DNA from: Pseudomonadota bacterium | GTDB taxonomy: Bacteria > Myxococcota_A > Polyangia > Polyangiales > Polyangiaceae | DNA length: 64,000 nt | Direction of reading: 5' to 3' | Assembly (NCBI GenBank): GCA_023398955.1 | Contig: JAEWRL010000219.1 | Span: forward strand, 1 to 64,000 | In this document: piece by piece, positions 54,406 through 63,859 of the stretch | Numbering within the stretch: the first letter of the stretch is position 1 | Layout: each line of letters starts with the position of its first letter | The notes under the pieces: generated by a model | Seen by the model: only the letters and a program-made list of their open reading frames with translations | What the model was told of the DNA's origin: nothing | Database searches by the model: none | Made by a program: the position numbers and the translations under genes

Positions 54406-56730
54406 ATGAGCGGTTCGCCTCATCCTGCACCCCCCGACCCAACCCAGCGGCTCAGCGAAGAGCTGCGCATCCCGGCCCCGGCGATCCGCAAAGTGGTGAC
54501 GCTGCTGAGTGACGGCGCCACCGTCCCCTTCCTGGCCCGGTACCGCAAGGAGGCGACTGGCGGTCTCGACGAGGTGCAGATTCGCGAGGTCGCAGAACGC
54601 CACGCCTACTTGGTCGACCTCGAGAAGAGGCGTGAGACAGTTCTGGGTGAGATCGAGAAGCAAGGAAAGCTCACGCCAGACCTGCGGCGCGACGTCCTCG
54701 CTGCCAAGACGAAGGCGGAGCTCGAGGACGTCTACCTTCCGTACAAGCCAAAGCGGCGGACGCGCGCCACCATCGCGAGGGAGCGCGGGCTCGAGCCTTT
54801 GGCAGACCTCATCGCAAGTCAGCCAAAAACCGGAGATCCTGCAAGTTTGGCCGCGTGCTACGTGGCTCGAGACGCGGGAATCGCGGATGTCGATGCAGCG
54901 TTGGCCGGGGCCCGGGACATCATTGCGGAGCGGGTCGCCGAAGACGCCGAGCTTCGCAGGGCCGCACGAGCCAGCTTCCTAGAGCGAGGCACCATCTGCG
55001 TAACCAAGACTCGGGAGTACGCGGACAAGCCCACCAAATTCGACACTTACAGCAGCTTTGAGCAGAGCGTCCGCGCCATTCCTTCCCACCGGTTCCTCGC
55101 CATACGCCGCGGAGAATCGCAAGGCGTGCTGCGCGTCGCGCTTTCGGTCGACACAGACCCCCTACTGGATCTCGCAGAGCGGCGAGCGCACGTGAGCTCC
55201 CGCTCCCCCTTCGCGAAGCAGCTATCGCTGGCCATTCGGGACGCCATCACACGGCTCTTGTTGCCCAGTGCAGAGGTCGACGTGCGCGTGGAGCTGAAAC
55301 TTAGCGCCGACCGAGCCGCGATGGACGTGTTTGCCGCCAACTTGAGGGAGCTGCTGCTATCGCCACCCTTCGGCTCGCGGCGGGTGCTCGGCATCGATCC
55401 CGGACAGCGCACAGGCTGCAAATGTGTCGTCGTCGACGAGACGGGAAAGCTGCTTGCCCGCGAGACGCTCTTTCTCGTCCAAGGAGCTCAGGCCATCGAG
55501 CGGAGCCGCCGCTGCATCGAGGCGCTCTGCCGCGAGCATCGAGTGCAGGCCGTCGGTGTCGGCAACGGCACTCATGGGCGGGAAACCGAGCAGTTCGTCC
55601 GGGCAGTGCTCAGGGAGGAGGGACTCACGGAGGTCCTTTGCGTATCGGTGAACGAGTCGGGAGCGAGCGTCTACTCCGCGAGCGACGTGGCTCGCGAGGA
55701 GTTCCCTGACCTGGACGTGTCCCTGCGGGGCGCCATCAGCATTGCCAGACGACTCCAGGATCCCCTGGCTGAACTGGTGAAGATTGACCCAAAGAGCATC
55801 GGCGTTGGACAGTATCAGCATGACGTGCACCAGCAGCTTCTCGCGAAGAAGCTCGATGATGTGGTCGAGAGCTGCGTCAACAGCGTTGGTGTCGAGCTGA
55901 ATACAGCCAGTGCACCGCTTCTCGCGCGAGTGGCTGGCCTCGGTCCCGCCGTGGCGAAGAAGATAGTCCACCATCGGGACGCACACGGCGCCTTCCGCGG
56001 CAGACGGGACCTACTCGCAGTCCCAGGCCTTGGCCCGAAGACGTTCGAGCAAGCGGCTGGCTTCTTGCGCATCCGTGACGCGAGCAACCCCCTCGATGCA
56101 AGCTCGGTGCACCCTGAGCGCTACTTGCTCGTGGAGCAAATGGCGAGGGACCTTGGTGTCGGCGTCGCCACCCTCGTGGGGAACCCGGCGCTCGTCGATA
56201 AGGTGGATCGCGCGCGCTACGTAGGCAGCGAGGTGGGTCAGTTCACCCTGGACGACATCATCGACGAGCTGAAGAAGCCTGGTCGAGACCCACGTGCCAC
56301 CTTCGACGCTCCAAGTTTTCGAGACGATGTGCGCAGCCTCGATGACGTCCAGCCTGGCATGGAGCTTGAGGGTGTGGTGACGAACGTAACGGCCTTTGGC
56401 GCATTCGTCGACGTCGGGGTCCATCAGGACGGGCTCGTGCACGTCTCCGAGCTTGCGGACCGCTTCGTCAAGGACCCAGGCAGCGTCGTGAAAGTGGGGG
56501 ACAGGGTCAAGGCTCGGGTGCTACAGGTCGATCGGGAGCGCGGGCGCATCTCCTTGTCGCTGCGTTCGGGCGCGCGTCCTGATGCAGGCGCCACCGTCAA
56601 GGAACCGGTCAGACAGCAAAGCCGCACGCAGGATCGAAAGCGCGGCAGCGTGGATGGCAGTGGCCGACACTCCCGTGCGGGCACGGCAGACCAGTTTCGT
56701 TTCACCCCCTTCTCGAAGCTGAAGCGCTGA
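54406..56730 (+). CDS. tex: Tex-like RNA-binding transcription accessory protein
   Basis: A 774-aa Tex family protein. The N-terminal helical domain has TVPFLARYRKEATGGLDEVQIR. A YqgF-like nuclease fold begins at about residue 325 (RVLGIDPGQRTGCKCVVVDE). Helix-hairpin-helix repeats are at about 495-560 (RVAGLGPAVAKKIVHHRD). An S1 domain is at about 651-720 (GMELEGVVTNVTAFGAFVDVG). A basic tail ends the protein. Tex binds RNA and ssDNA and is linked to transcription and toxin-gene expression in other bacteria. About 120 bases separate it from the cytochrome gene, and its context gives no further clue to function. Confidence 0.95.
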   Translation: MSGSPHPAPPDPTQRLSEELRIPAPAIRKVVTLLSDGATVPFLARYRKEATGGLDEVQIREVAERHAYLVDLEKRRETVLGEIEKQGKLTPDLRRDVLAAKTKAELEDVYLPYKPKRRTRATIARERGLEPLADLIASQPKTGDPASLAACYVARDAGIADVDAALAGARDIIAERVAEDAELRRAARASFLERGTICVTKTREYADKPTKFDTYSSFEQSVRAIPSHRFLAIRRGESQGVLRVALSVDTDPLLDLAERRAHVSSRSPFAKQLSLAIRDAITRLLLPSAEVDVRVELKLSADRAAMDVFAANLRELLLSPPFGSRRVLGIDPGQRTGCKCVVVDETGKLLARETLFLVQGAQAIERSRRCIEALCREHRVQAVGVGNGTHGRETEQFVRAVLREEGLTEVLCVSVNESGASVYSASDVAREEFPDLDVSLRGAISIARRLQDPLAELVKIDPKSIGVGQYQHDVHQQLLAKKLDDVVESCVNSVGVELNTASAPLLARVAGLGPAVAKKIVHHRDAHGAFRGRRDLLAVPGLGPKTFEQAAGFLRIRDASNPLDASSVHPERYLLVEQMARDLGVGVATLVGNPALVDKVDRARYVGSEVGQFTLDDIIDELKKPGRDPRATFDAPSFRDDVRSLDDVQPGMELEGVVTNVTAFGAFVDVGVHQDGLVHVSELADRFVKDPGSVVKVGDRVKARVLQVDRERGRISLSLRSGARPDAGATVKEPVRQQSRTQDRKRGSVDGSGRHSRAGTADQFRFTPFSKLKR

Positions 56731-56901
56731 AAGGCCGAATCACCGAACGGAGAACGCTTTACTGCGGCAGCACAAGAATCCTGCGAGTGTGAACTCGTCC
56801 CTGGCCCGGTTCAGTCTGCCGAGAAAAGCACAGGGCGCCGCCATTCCAATTCCCGGACGCGACCGTTATTCGTGACCCAGATCCGCCGTTCGTGAACACC
56901 A

Positions 56902-57516
56902 ATGGTGGTGAGCGGCATGGCTACGGATAGGTCACGGGAGGCGGGTGCTGAAGATGTGGGTCTCGCATGCCGTTCGCAGCGTGCGAGACCCATCTGCCCG
57001 GGAGGGAGCTCGAGTCACGCTTCCCGTACCCTGGCTCGGCCCTCCTGGCTCGAGTATGGCCAATGGGTCCTCGTGAAGCGCGAAGTCCGCTTTGGACGCG
57101 TCCAGGGCGAGCTTCGCCACAGTGCTCGAACGGTCTTCGAGGTCATCGTTTGCAGCGACGGCACGCGTTACCTGGTGCCTTTGGAGGACCTCAGCCGAGC
57201 TCTTCGCCCCCTGGCGGGGTTCGCGATGGCTGAGCGGATGCTGCGGTGCCTCTCCAGCCGCACCTCAGAGATTGGCCTGACCATCGCTGCCCTCAGAATG
57301 GAACTGCAGGGGCTCCAGTGCGGCGAGTGTCCACCGGACGTGGCTGCATCCTTGTTGCGCGGGTGCTATCGAAACCAATCCCTTCGAAGTGGTGAAACCA
57401 AACAGCAGTACCTGGTCCTCGAGAGACTGGTGCTGACGGAGATCGCCCTGGCCTGTGGTCTCGAGCACGACGCTTTGCGACGAAACGTGCGCGCAGCGCA
57501 CGGAATAGTGACGTAG
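56902..57516 (+). CDS. CarD-like protein of uncertain function, 204 aa
   Basis: Residues about 50-120 (LEYGQWVLVKREVRFGRVQG, FEVIVCSDGTRYLVPLEDLSRALRPL) have the spacing of a CarD/CdnL RNA-polymerase-interacting domain. They are followed by a helical part (about 125-204), as in CdnL. The match is weak, and the first 45 residues look disordered. CarD-type regulators are well known in myxobacteria. An ATG at 56917 is an alternative start. I treat the gene as probably real with an uncertain family. Confidence 0.5.
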   Translation: MVVSGMATDRSREAGAEDVGLACRSQRARPICPGGSSSHASRTLARPSWLEYGQWVLVKREVRFGRVQGELRHSARTVFEVIVCSDGTRYLVPLEDLSRALRPLAGFAMAERMLRCLSSRTSEIGLTIAALRMELQGLQCGECPPDVAASLLRGCYRNQSLRSGETKQQYLVLERLVLTEIALACGLEHDALRRNVRAAHGIVT

Positions 57517-57536
57517 GCACGCTGTAAGCCTGAGCG

Positions 57537-57842
57537 TTAGTCGGACGTGCCCGCCCGCGCCCATGACATAGCCACCACGCCACCAGTGGCCGCGCCTTGC
57601 CCCGCAGCGCCTCCCTCCAGAGACTCGCGGAAGGCCCCCGCCCCCGCGTCCGCTGCAGGTCTCCCGGAGAAACCACCTCGTCCCCCGCTGGCCTCCGGTG
57701 CAGCTCCACCAGCTGATTGCACATCGATCGCGCCACCGCCGCCCCGGAGCTCGGCGTCGCTGGGCGCCGTCAAGCTACAACCCAACCAGCCCACCGCTAC
57801 GAGCAGGACGACTGAGAATCGCGGCCCACCACGCTTTCGCAT
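57537..57842 (-). CDS. Small Gly/Ala-rich lipoprotein, 101 aa
   Basis: The ATG at 57842 starts MRKRGGPRFSVVLLVAVGWLGC, a clean lipoprotein signal peptide. The mature part is low-complexity Gly/Ala/Ser (GGAAPEASGGRGG and similar), like the linkers of Polyangia surface lipoproteins, without any folded domain behind it. It could be a short real lipoprotein or the remaining front of a larger gene. It faces away from the PEGA-like gene. Longer frames in this stretch on both strands are mirrors of one another. Confidence 0.5.
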   Translation of the reverse strand: MRKRGGPRFSVVLLVAVGWLGCSLTAPSDAELRGGGGAIDVQSAGGAAPEASGGRGGFSGRPAADAGAGAFRESLEGGAAGQGAATGGVVAMSWARAGTSD

Positions 57843-57954
57843 GGCCGAAGCCGTACCAGCAGAGTGTCCGCTTGTCGACCAGGGGAGACCCGCGTCCGGG
57901 GGTGATTCGGGGATTGCCAGGCGCGGAGTCCTCAACGATAAGGTGTGGCCGCTC

Positions 57955-58890
57955 ATGGTGGAATTGGACCAATCAGTTGCCGTAACTGCCGAGACCTGGC
58001 TCCGACTCAGGCACAGGAGCACCAAGGGATTCCATCTTGGTGCGGTGGGGCTGCTCATTGTTCGGGCGGCCGCCGCCGAAGCTCCTGCCTCGCCTGACGC
58101 TGAGCCAAGCAACGACACGTCTACCGTCGAGGCGCGCGTGGTGCGCACCCAACCGTCGGCCGACACTTGCGTGAGCGCCCACGAGCGGGGCGTCGACTTC
58201 GCTGATGCCGGCAGGCTCCTGGACGCCCGCAACAAGTTCAGCGTCTGCGTCTCCGGAACGTGTCCGGCCGTGATACGCGATGAATGCGCGAGCGAGCTCT
58301 CAAAGCTGCGAAGCAGGATCCCGAGCGTGGTCTTCGTAGCCAAGAATGAAGCCGGTCGCGACATCACGGACGTTACGGTCAAGTTGGACGGGAAACTCTT
58401 GGCCAACAGTCTCACCAGCCGCGCGATTCCCCTTGAGCCAGGCCCTTACGAGTTCCACTTCACGTCCCGAGAGGGGGCCACGGCGACCCGGGTGATCCTC
58501 CTGCGGGAGGGGGAACAGCAGCGCCGAGTGCGAGTGGAGTTTCCCGGGAGCGCGCCGATGCCCGCTCCGCTCGAGGCGCCTCCAGTCCAACGCTCGTCGC
58601 CGTGGACCCCCCCGGTTGTGATCTCGACGGTGGTGGGGACGCTCGGCCTCGTCTCGTTCGGCTATTTCGCTTTGGCAGGGACATCGCTCGAGGGTTGTGC
58701 GCCCCATTGCACCGCGGAGGAGGTCAGTGCCCTGCGGCTCGACTATGCGATGGCTGATCTGTCCCTCCTCGTGGGCTTGGCGGGGATCACCACGGCGGTC
58801 ATCCTTTACGAGTCGCCTAGTGATGACGTATCTGCCCACGTCTCGCCACGACGTAATGGCATCACACTTCAAACGGCCTGGCGCTTCTAG
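57955..58890 (+). CDS. PEGA-like envelope protein, about 311 aa
   Basis: A signal-like segment (HLGAVGLLIVRAAAAEA) is followed by CVSAHERGVDFADAGRLLDARNKFSVC, a TPR-like pair of helices with Cys residues. Then comes a PEGA-type beta domain (about 125-200: VTVKLDGKLLANSLTSRAIPLEPGPYEFHF). Two hydrophobic helices (about 222-243 and 268-287) end the protein. This layout is a common myxobacterial family of unknown role. The start is uncertain; the ATG at 57955 leaves a long lead before the signal. Confidence 0.7.
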   Translation: MVELDQSVAVTAETWLRLRHRSTKGFHLGAVGLLIVRAAAAEAPASPDAEPSNDTSTVEARVVRTQPSADTCVSAHERGVDFADAGRLLDARNKFSVCVSGTCPAVIRDECASELSKLRSRIPSVVFVAKNEAGRDITDVTVKLDGKLLANSLTSRAIPLEPGPYEFHFTSREGATATRVILLREGEQQRRVRVEFPGSAPMPAPLEAPPVQRSSPWTPPVVISTVVGTLGLVSFGYFALAGTSLEGCAPHCTAEEVSALRLDYAMADLSLLVGLAGITTAVILYESPSDDVSAHVSPRRNGITLQTAWRF

Positions 58891-59190
58891 GGAGTGTCTC
58901 AAAGGAGGGATTCGAGCCCGAGCCCAGGGCACGGAGGTGCCCGGAGCCCGGGCCCGAGCCCCAGATCTTCAAGACCTTGGCGGTGAGCACGGCGGCGATG
59001 ACGCAGCAGAAGGGCGCGAGTTCGGAGCGCCTCATCGGCGAGTTCGAGTACTGCGAGTGCGTCGATGATGGCAGGGGATTCGGTCGCTGAGGGACGCGCG
59101 AATCGGTAGAAGCGCGTCTTGTCGGCAGCAGCGAACTCGCCAGCTCCCTCCGCCATGTTCAGAGGAATGGAGCTGGCGGCTTGCCGGAGT
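58891..59190 (-). pseudogene. Truncated four-helix-bundle (S23/IVP-like) gene, copy 2
   Basis: On the minus strand the sequence encodes SSIPLNMAEGAGEFAAADKT and SATESPAIIDALAVLELADE, clearly related to the copy at 38347-38746. The first half of the family is missing and the frame shifts after LRTRA. The upstream end joins directly to the IS5-like remnant. Shared DNA continues past the coding end into a GC-rich (GGGCTCGGGC-type) tract. Confidence 0.65.
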
Positions 59191-59450
59191 TGAACACCAG
59201 AAACGATTCCGCGAGCTTCTCAAAACGCATCTCGATCCGACGGAAGCGCTCCAGTTGCAGGAACACGTTCTCCACGAGATGCCGCTCTCGATACAGGTAC
59301 CGGTCGATTGCGGGCGCCCGTCCGCAACACCCAGAGCATGGCCTCAACCGTCGCTCGATGTGGCTTCGCATTTCGACCGCCAGTCCTCGTCGCCGGTGGC
59401 AACAACGATTCGAGCTTCGACCGCTGCCAGTCACCCAGCCTGATCAGCCG
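59185..59450 (-). pseudogene. Internally deleted IS5-family transposase remnant
   Basis: One frame gives QRSKLESLLPPATRTGG and then ATVEAMLWVLRTGA, the N-terminal helix-turn-helix part of IS5-type transposases. A different frame gives the C-terminal part: YRERHLVENVFLQLERFRR and RFEKLAESFLVF. The DDE core between them is missing, so this is an inactive remnant. It abuts the truncated S23/IVP fragment and ends 33 bases from the kinase stop. No terminal inverted repeats were identified. Confidence 0.7.
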
Positions 59451-59482
59451 CGACGGACGGCGCTCGCACTCGCCGCCTCACC

Positions 59483-61057
59483 TCAGAAGCACTCTGGCTT
59501 GAAGCGCTTCCGACCCTTGGCGTCCAGCACGTAGGGAGGATCGCAGCCAGGCTTCGCTGATGCTGTTCGCTTGGGTCGCGCCCAGGACCGCGCCGTGGCG
59601 TCCGCGCTCGCCCCGCTGGCCCCCTGGTCCGGCGCTAACCCAGCCGCTGACTCCTCAGTGCGGGCGGGCGACTCGGTGTCCATTGAACCACCGCGCGGCC
59701 CCCATGCTGTCGTATCGACGGGCACGGCACTGGCAAGTCGCACCAGACCAGACTCGAGCTGGAGTACAGGTCCCTGGCTGGGAAGGAGGACCAGAATGAC
59801 GATTCCCAGAAGGGCGACGGCACCCAGCCCCCACCAAACCGCCGGTGTTCCCTCGTGCCGTGTCAGCGCTGTTGGCGGCGTCGACCGGGTAGTGGCAGCA
59901 GCATGGACCGTATCGCCCGATCCGGTAGCTTCCGATGTCTGGGTTGCCCTCTCGAGCGCCGCGGCCGGGTGCTCTCCTTCCCCCGTGTCCAGTCGCAGTT
60001 CGGGCGGCGGGAGCGCGCGAACGCTGGGCGGGGCCTCCGCCGCGAGCAGGATTCGCTCCACAGACCGACGAACCTCCTCAAGGTCGAAATCCTGCGCCGA
60101 TTCGATATCGGCGAGCATGCGAGCCCGGATCTCCAGCTCCTCTCCCGCTGTCGACTGGACCCAGCGGGCAACGTCCAGCTGACTGGCAGCGGGCAGCGCT
60201 TCGGATACTGCCTCCGCCATCTCGAGGGCCGTCTGATACCGCTCCGAGGGGTCTGGAGCCAGCCCGCGCTTCAATACCAAATCGACGGTCTCGGGAATCG
60301 AAGGGCGAAAGTGGCGAACGGAGGGGACCTCCCCCTTCATGACCGCCTGGACGGTTGCCCCGGGGGACTCTCGTGTGAAGAGCCGCTTCCGCGTGAGGGA
60401 TTCCCAGAGCATGACTGAGACGGAGAAGACATCGACACGTCGATCAAACTCTTTCCCGTCGAGTTGCTCGGGTGACATGTAGCTGAGTTTCCCCTTGAAA
60501 CGCCCCTCACCAGTCGTGTGGAGGACGCTCTGGGCCTTCGCAACACCAAAGTCGATCACCCGCGCCATGCCCTGGGCATCCACCATCACGTTGTGAGGCG
60601 TCGCGTCACGGTGCACGATGCCGAGCGGCTGCCCGTCTTCACCTCGCGTGTCGTGCGCCGTGTGTAGGCCGAGGAGGGTCTGAATGACGAGTGCTGCCAC
60701 GATCGGGGGATCGGGAGGCTCCTTCTGGTCAACCAACAGACGTGAGAAGGATTGCCCGTGCACGTACTCCATCACGAGAAACACCTCGTGATCCTGAAGG
60801 ACGACGTCCAATGTCGGCACCACGTTCGGGTGGCGGATTCGACCCGTGATGCGCGCCTCGTCCAGCAACATGCGCACGAAGTCGGGAGAATCCGCGAACT
60901 GAGCGTGGAGTCGCTTCATCGCCACGGTGCGTGTGAAACCCGCCGGTCCGACGAGACGAGCGAAGTGGACGGTGGCCATCCCACCCGACGCGAAGGCGTC
61001 GAAAAGCAGGTAGCGGCCCAGCGTGCGGCCGCGGCCAGTCGGCGCCTCAGACTCCAT
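59483..61057 (-). CDS. Transmembrane Ser/Thr protein kinase, 524 aa
   Basis: The kinase domain is N-terminal (about residues 14-295): glycine loop FASGGMATVHFAR, VAMKRL lysine, catalytic loop HRDATPHNVM (about 148) and DFG in VIDFGVAKA (about 168). SYMSPEQ and an APE-like region follow. After a helical linker a single membrane helix (about 408-427, GLGAVALLGIVILVLL) leads to a short external Ala/Ser-rich tail ending in a two-Cys C-terminus (GCDPP...ECF). This is the classic bacterial PknB-like layout. It is an RD kinase, unlike the one at 2246. Confidence 0.92.
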   Translation of the reverse strand: MESEAPTGRGRTLGRYLLFDAFASGGMATVHFARLVGPAGFTRTVAMKRLHAQFADSPDFVRMLLDEARITGRIRHPNVVPTLDVVLQDHEVFLVMEYVHGQSFSRLLVDQKEPPDPPIVAALVIQTLLGLHTAHDTRGEDGQPLGIVHRDATPHNVMVDAQGMARVIDFGVAKAQSVLHTTGEGRFKGKLSYMSPEQLDGKEFDRRVDVFSVSVMLWESLTRKRLFTRESPGATVQAVMKGEVPSVRHFRPSIPETVDLVLKRGLAPDPSERYQTALEMAEAVSEALPAASQLDVARWVQSTAGEELEIRARMLADIESAQDFDLEEVRRSVERILLAAEAPPSVRALPPPELRLDTGEGEHPAAALERATQTSEATGSGDTVHAAATTRSTPPTALTRHEGTPAVWWGLGAVALLGIVILVLLPSQGPVLQLESGLVRLASAVPVDTTAWGPRGGSMDTESPARTEESAAGLAPDQGASGASADATARSWARPKRTASAKPGCDPPYVLDAKGRKRFKPECF

Positions 61058-61190
61058 GGCTGCTGAGCTTAGCCGATCCGCGCGAGATCGCAGGGGATTC
61101 GTTCCGCCGCCACCTTGTGCGCTAAAGGTGGACTTTTTCGTTCGTCGGCCACTCAGATCGTCGGCCTAGAGGTCAGGATCGCGGCGATAG

Positions 61191-63125
61191 CTACTTGGGC
61201 TCGGAGTCCAGTCCGAGCAGGGACTCTCGCAGGCTCTCGAGCTCCTCCCAGCGCGTGTATGCCGTCTGGAGCCTGGCGCGCGCCTGCTCGAGTTCGGCAT
61301 TCAACGCCGCAGCGCGGTGGCCACCCTCTGCGTATAGGCTCGGATCGCCCATGCGGGTGGTCAGGTCCGTCACCAGCTGTTCCATGGCCTCGATGCGCTC
61401 CGGGAGCTCGCTGAGCTCGCGCGAGTCCTTCTGGGAAAGCCGCCGTGGCTTTGCTGCACGAACCTGGCGTGCCCCCTGCGGCGCTGGCGGCGCGGCGCTC
61501 GCGGTACCCGGAGCGAAGCGGGCCTGTTTCTCCGCTCGCAGCCGCTTGTACGTCGTGTAATTCCCTTCGTGCAGGGTAACGGAGTTGTCGCGGTCGAACG
61601 CCAGAATCGCCGTCGCGACGCGGTCGAGGAACCAGCGATCGTGAGTGACGACGACAGCCGTCACGTTTCTGTCGAGGAGCAGCGACTCCAATGCCCCTAG
61701 GGTTTCCACGTCGAGATCGTTGGTGGGCTCGTCGAGAAGGATCAGGTTCATTGGCTCCTTCAGCACCTTCGCGAGGGCGGCGCGCGCGTGCTCACCTCCA
61801 GAGAGAGAGCTGATCGGCTGCCGTTGCTGGTCCACGTCAAAGCCGAAACGCAGGAGGTAACTTCGAGGTTCTACCGTTTCGCCTCCCAGGTCCACCTTCG
61901 CCTGATCCCCGAGGACGCCCTCTATGACGGACTTCTCCGCATCCAGCCCGCTGCGTCCCTGATCGAAATAGGCGACCCGAGTATTCTGGCCCCAGGTGAC
62001 GCTCCCTCCGAGGGGAGCCAGCTCGCCGAGAAGAGTGCGGAGGAGGGTCGTCTTCCCGCTGCCGTTGGGTCCAAGGACGCCGATGCGCGCACCCGAGCGC
62101 AGGCTCACGTCCAGAGGCCCGAACAGACGCTGTCCCCCCACGCCACCGACCAGGTCGCGAAGATCCAGGATGGTCTTGCCGCTGCGGGTGAGCTCGACAT
62201 GAAACGACGCCGAACGAGTCGTCTCCGGCGGACGCCGTGCCTGCGCGTGCTCGGCGCGATCGATGCGAGCCTTCTGCTTGGTGGTGCGGGCCTTGGGTTG
62301 GCGCCTCAGCCACTCCAGCTCGGTGCGCAGGAAGTTTCGACGGTTCTGCTCAGTGCGCTGCTGCAGCACTTCCCTCTCCGCTTTCTGCTCGAGGTACCGC
62401 TCGTACCCGCCCTCGTAGCTGTAGATCTTGCCACGGGAGAGCTCCAGGGTTCGGGTCGAGACACGGTCGAGCAAGTACCGATCGTGAGTGATCAGCAGGA
62501 TGCCGCCGACGTGCTGCTCGATGAGGTACTCCTCCAGCCACTCGACCGTCTCAGCATCGAGGTGGTTCGTCGGTTCGTCGAGCACCGCAAGATCGGGCCG
62601 GGTCAGGAGTAAACGGGCGAGAGCTATCCGGCGCAGCTCGCCCCCGCTCAGGGTGTCGACACGCTGCTCGGGCGCAAGGATCCCCAGCTGCTGGAGCATG
62701 GCCCTGACGTGGTGTTCGAAGTCCCAGCCACCGAGTAGCTCGACCTCGTCGGCAGCCTGCTGCAACTTCGTCGCAGCGACGTGAACGTTGGCGCCGGAGC
62801 CAAGTGCCTCGCTCGCCCTCGCGTGGCGCTCGACGGCCTGTTGCCAGCTGCGCAGGGCAGTCGCGGCGGCCTCGAAGGCGGTTGGGTTGCCGGAAAAAGC
62901 GGGAACTTGGGGAAGATACTCGACGACCGTATCCCGGCGACGCATTACCACACCCCGGTCAGCAGGCTCGAGCCCAGCCAGAATTCGCGCGAGCGTGCTC
63001 TTGCCGCTTCCGTTACGCCCGAGGAGACCGACGCGCTCACCCGTCCGGATCGTCACCGACACGTCGTCCAAGAGGGTTCGAGCACCAAAGGATTTAAAGA
63101 GGCTCTTTGCGTCGAGAATGGGCAA
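61191..63125 (-). CDS. ABC-F family ATPase (Uup-like)
   Basis: A soluble protein with two ABC ATPase domains and no membrane part. Walker A motifs are GRNGSGKST (about 36) and GPNGSGKTT (about 345). Signatures are LSGGELRRIALARLL and LSGGEHARAALAKVL, with Walker B motifs VLDEPTNHLD and LLDEPTNDLD. The inter-domain linker is charged and helical (about 250-310). A C-terminal coiled coil (about 540-644) matches Uup-type proteins, which act on ribosomes or DNA. At 644 aa it has the expected length. Confidence 0.93.
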   Translation of the reverse strand: MPILDAKSLFKSFGARTLLDDVSVTIRTGERVGLLGRNGSGKSTLARILAGLEPADRGVVMRRRDTVVEYLPQVPAFSGNPTAFEAAATALRSWQQAVERHARASEALGSGANVHVAATKLQQAADEVELLGGWDFEHHVRAMLQQLGILAPEQRVDTLSGGELRRIALARLLLTRPDLAVLDEPTNHLDAETVEWLEEYLIEQHVGGILLITHDRYLLDRVSTRTLELSRGKIYSYEGGYERYLEQKAEREVLQQRTEQNRRNFLRTELEWLRRQPKARTTKQKARIDRAEHAQARRPPETTRSASFHVELTRSGKTILDLRDLVGGVGGQRLFGPLDVSLRSGARIGVLGPNGSGKTTLLRTLLGELAPLGGSVTWGQNTRVAYFDQGRSGLDAEKSVIEGVLGDQAKVDLGGETVEPRSYLLRFGFDVDQQRQPISSLSGGEHARAALAKVLKEPMNLILLDEPTNDLDVETLGALESLLLDRNVTAVVVTHDRWFLDRVATAILAFDRDNSVTLHEGNYTTYKRLRAEKQARFAPGTASAAPPAPQGARQVRAAKPRRLSQKDSRELSELPERIEAMEQLVTDLTTRMGDPSLYAEGGHRAAALNAELEQARARLQTAYTRWEELESLRESLLGLDSEPK

Positions 63126-63307
63126 GCTGGCCAGACTCTAATGGGGGAGTGCCTCGCAAACAATTGGCAAGGGGACGGCCCGCGCACCAAGCCACCTTCC
63201 TCCCCTGTCCGCATCCCTGGCCGGAAGCCCGTCTGCTCGCGCGTCGAGCTCGTTGCGGCGCGCCATGTCACCCTTCGCGGATGCCGAGAGACCCTCTCGA
63301 AGAGGCG

Positions 63308-63859
63308 ATGAGCGAGGAGCGCAGGCGTCGGTATCAGCTGCCGCTCCTAGGGCTTGCCCTAGTTGCCACCTACGCTGCCAGTCGCTTCGAGCCAACGCGG
63401 GAACTCGGCGGCTACGCGGTGGCACTCGGCATCCCTGTGGTGGCCGGAGCCTCGAGCCTGGTCGCCGTCCGACACAGCCAAAACGCTCTCCGACTTCTTG
63501 CGGTCGTCGTGGCTTTGCTGCTGGTAGCCACCACCGAGAGTCACATCGCCCCTGCCCTGTGGTCATCCTTGGACGCCGAGCTTCCACGCGCACCCGCGTG
63601 GCTCCTGGTACTGACAGGCGCTGGCGCCGTCACGGTGGACGTGTGGGCGGCACGCGCGGGAATCCGCCCGTATACGGCTGCTTGGGCGGGATTGGCACTC
63701 GTGCTGGCAGCCTACCTCCCGGGCCGTGTCGAAACCGGACGGGTCTTCGACTTCGTCTTCGCGGGCGCGCTCTTCGCCATGTTCCTCGGTGGGGGCACCG
63801 GCTTACTGCTGGCGGCGATGGGTCGCAGGCTCACCATGGGCCGGGCTCCGCGCCATTAA
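63308..63859 (+). CDS. Small integral membrane protein of unknown function, 183 aa
   Basis: About six hydrophobic segments fill the protein after a basic lead (MSEERRRRYQ). GAAGAG-type pore motifs are absent and I do not recognise the family. GAAGAGG three bases before the ATG at 63308 supports this start; the longer frame to 63107 covers the ABC-F start on the other strand. It is divergent from the ABC-F gene. Confidence 0.65.
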   Translation: MSEERRRRYQLPLLGLALVATYAASRFEPTRELGGYAVALGIPVVAGASSLVAVRHSQNALRLLAVVVALLLVATTESHIAPALWSSLDAELPRAPAWLLVLTGAGAVTVDVWAARAGIRPYTAAWAGLALVLAAYLPGRVETGRVFDFVFAGALFAMFLGGGTGLLLAAMGRRLTMGRAPRH

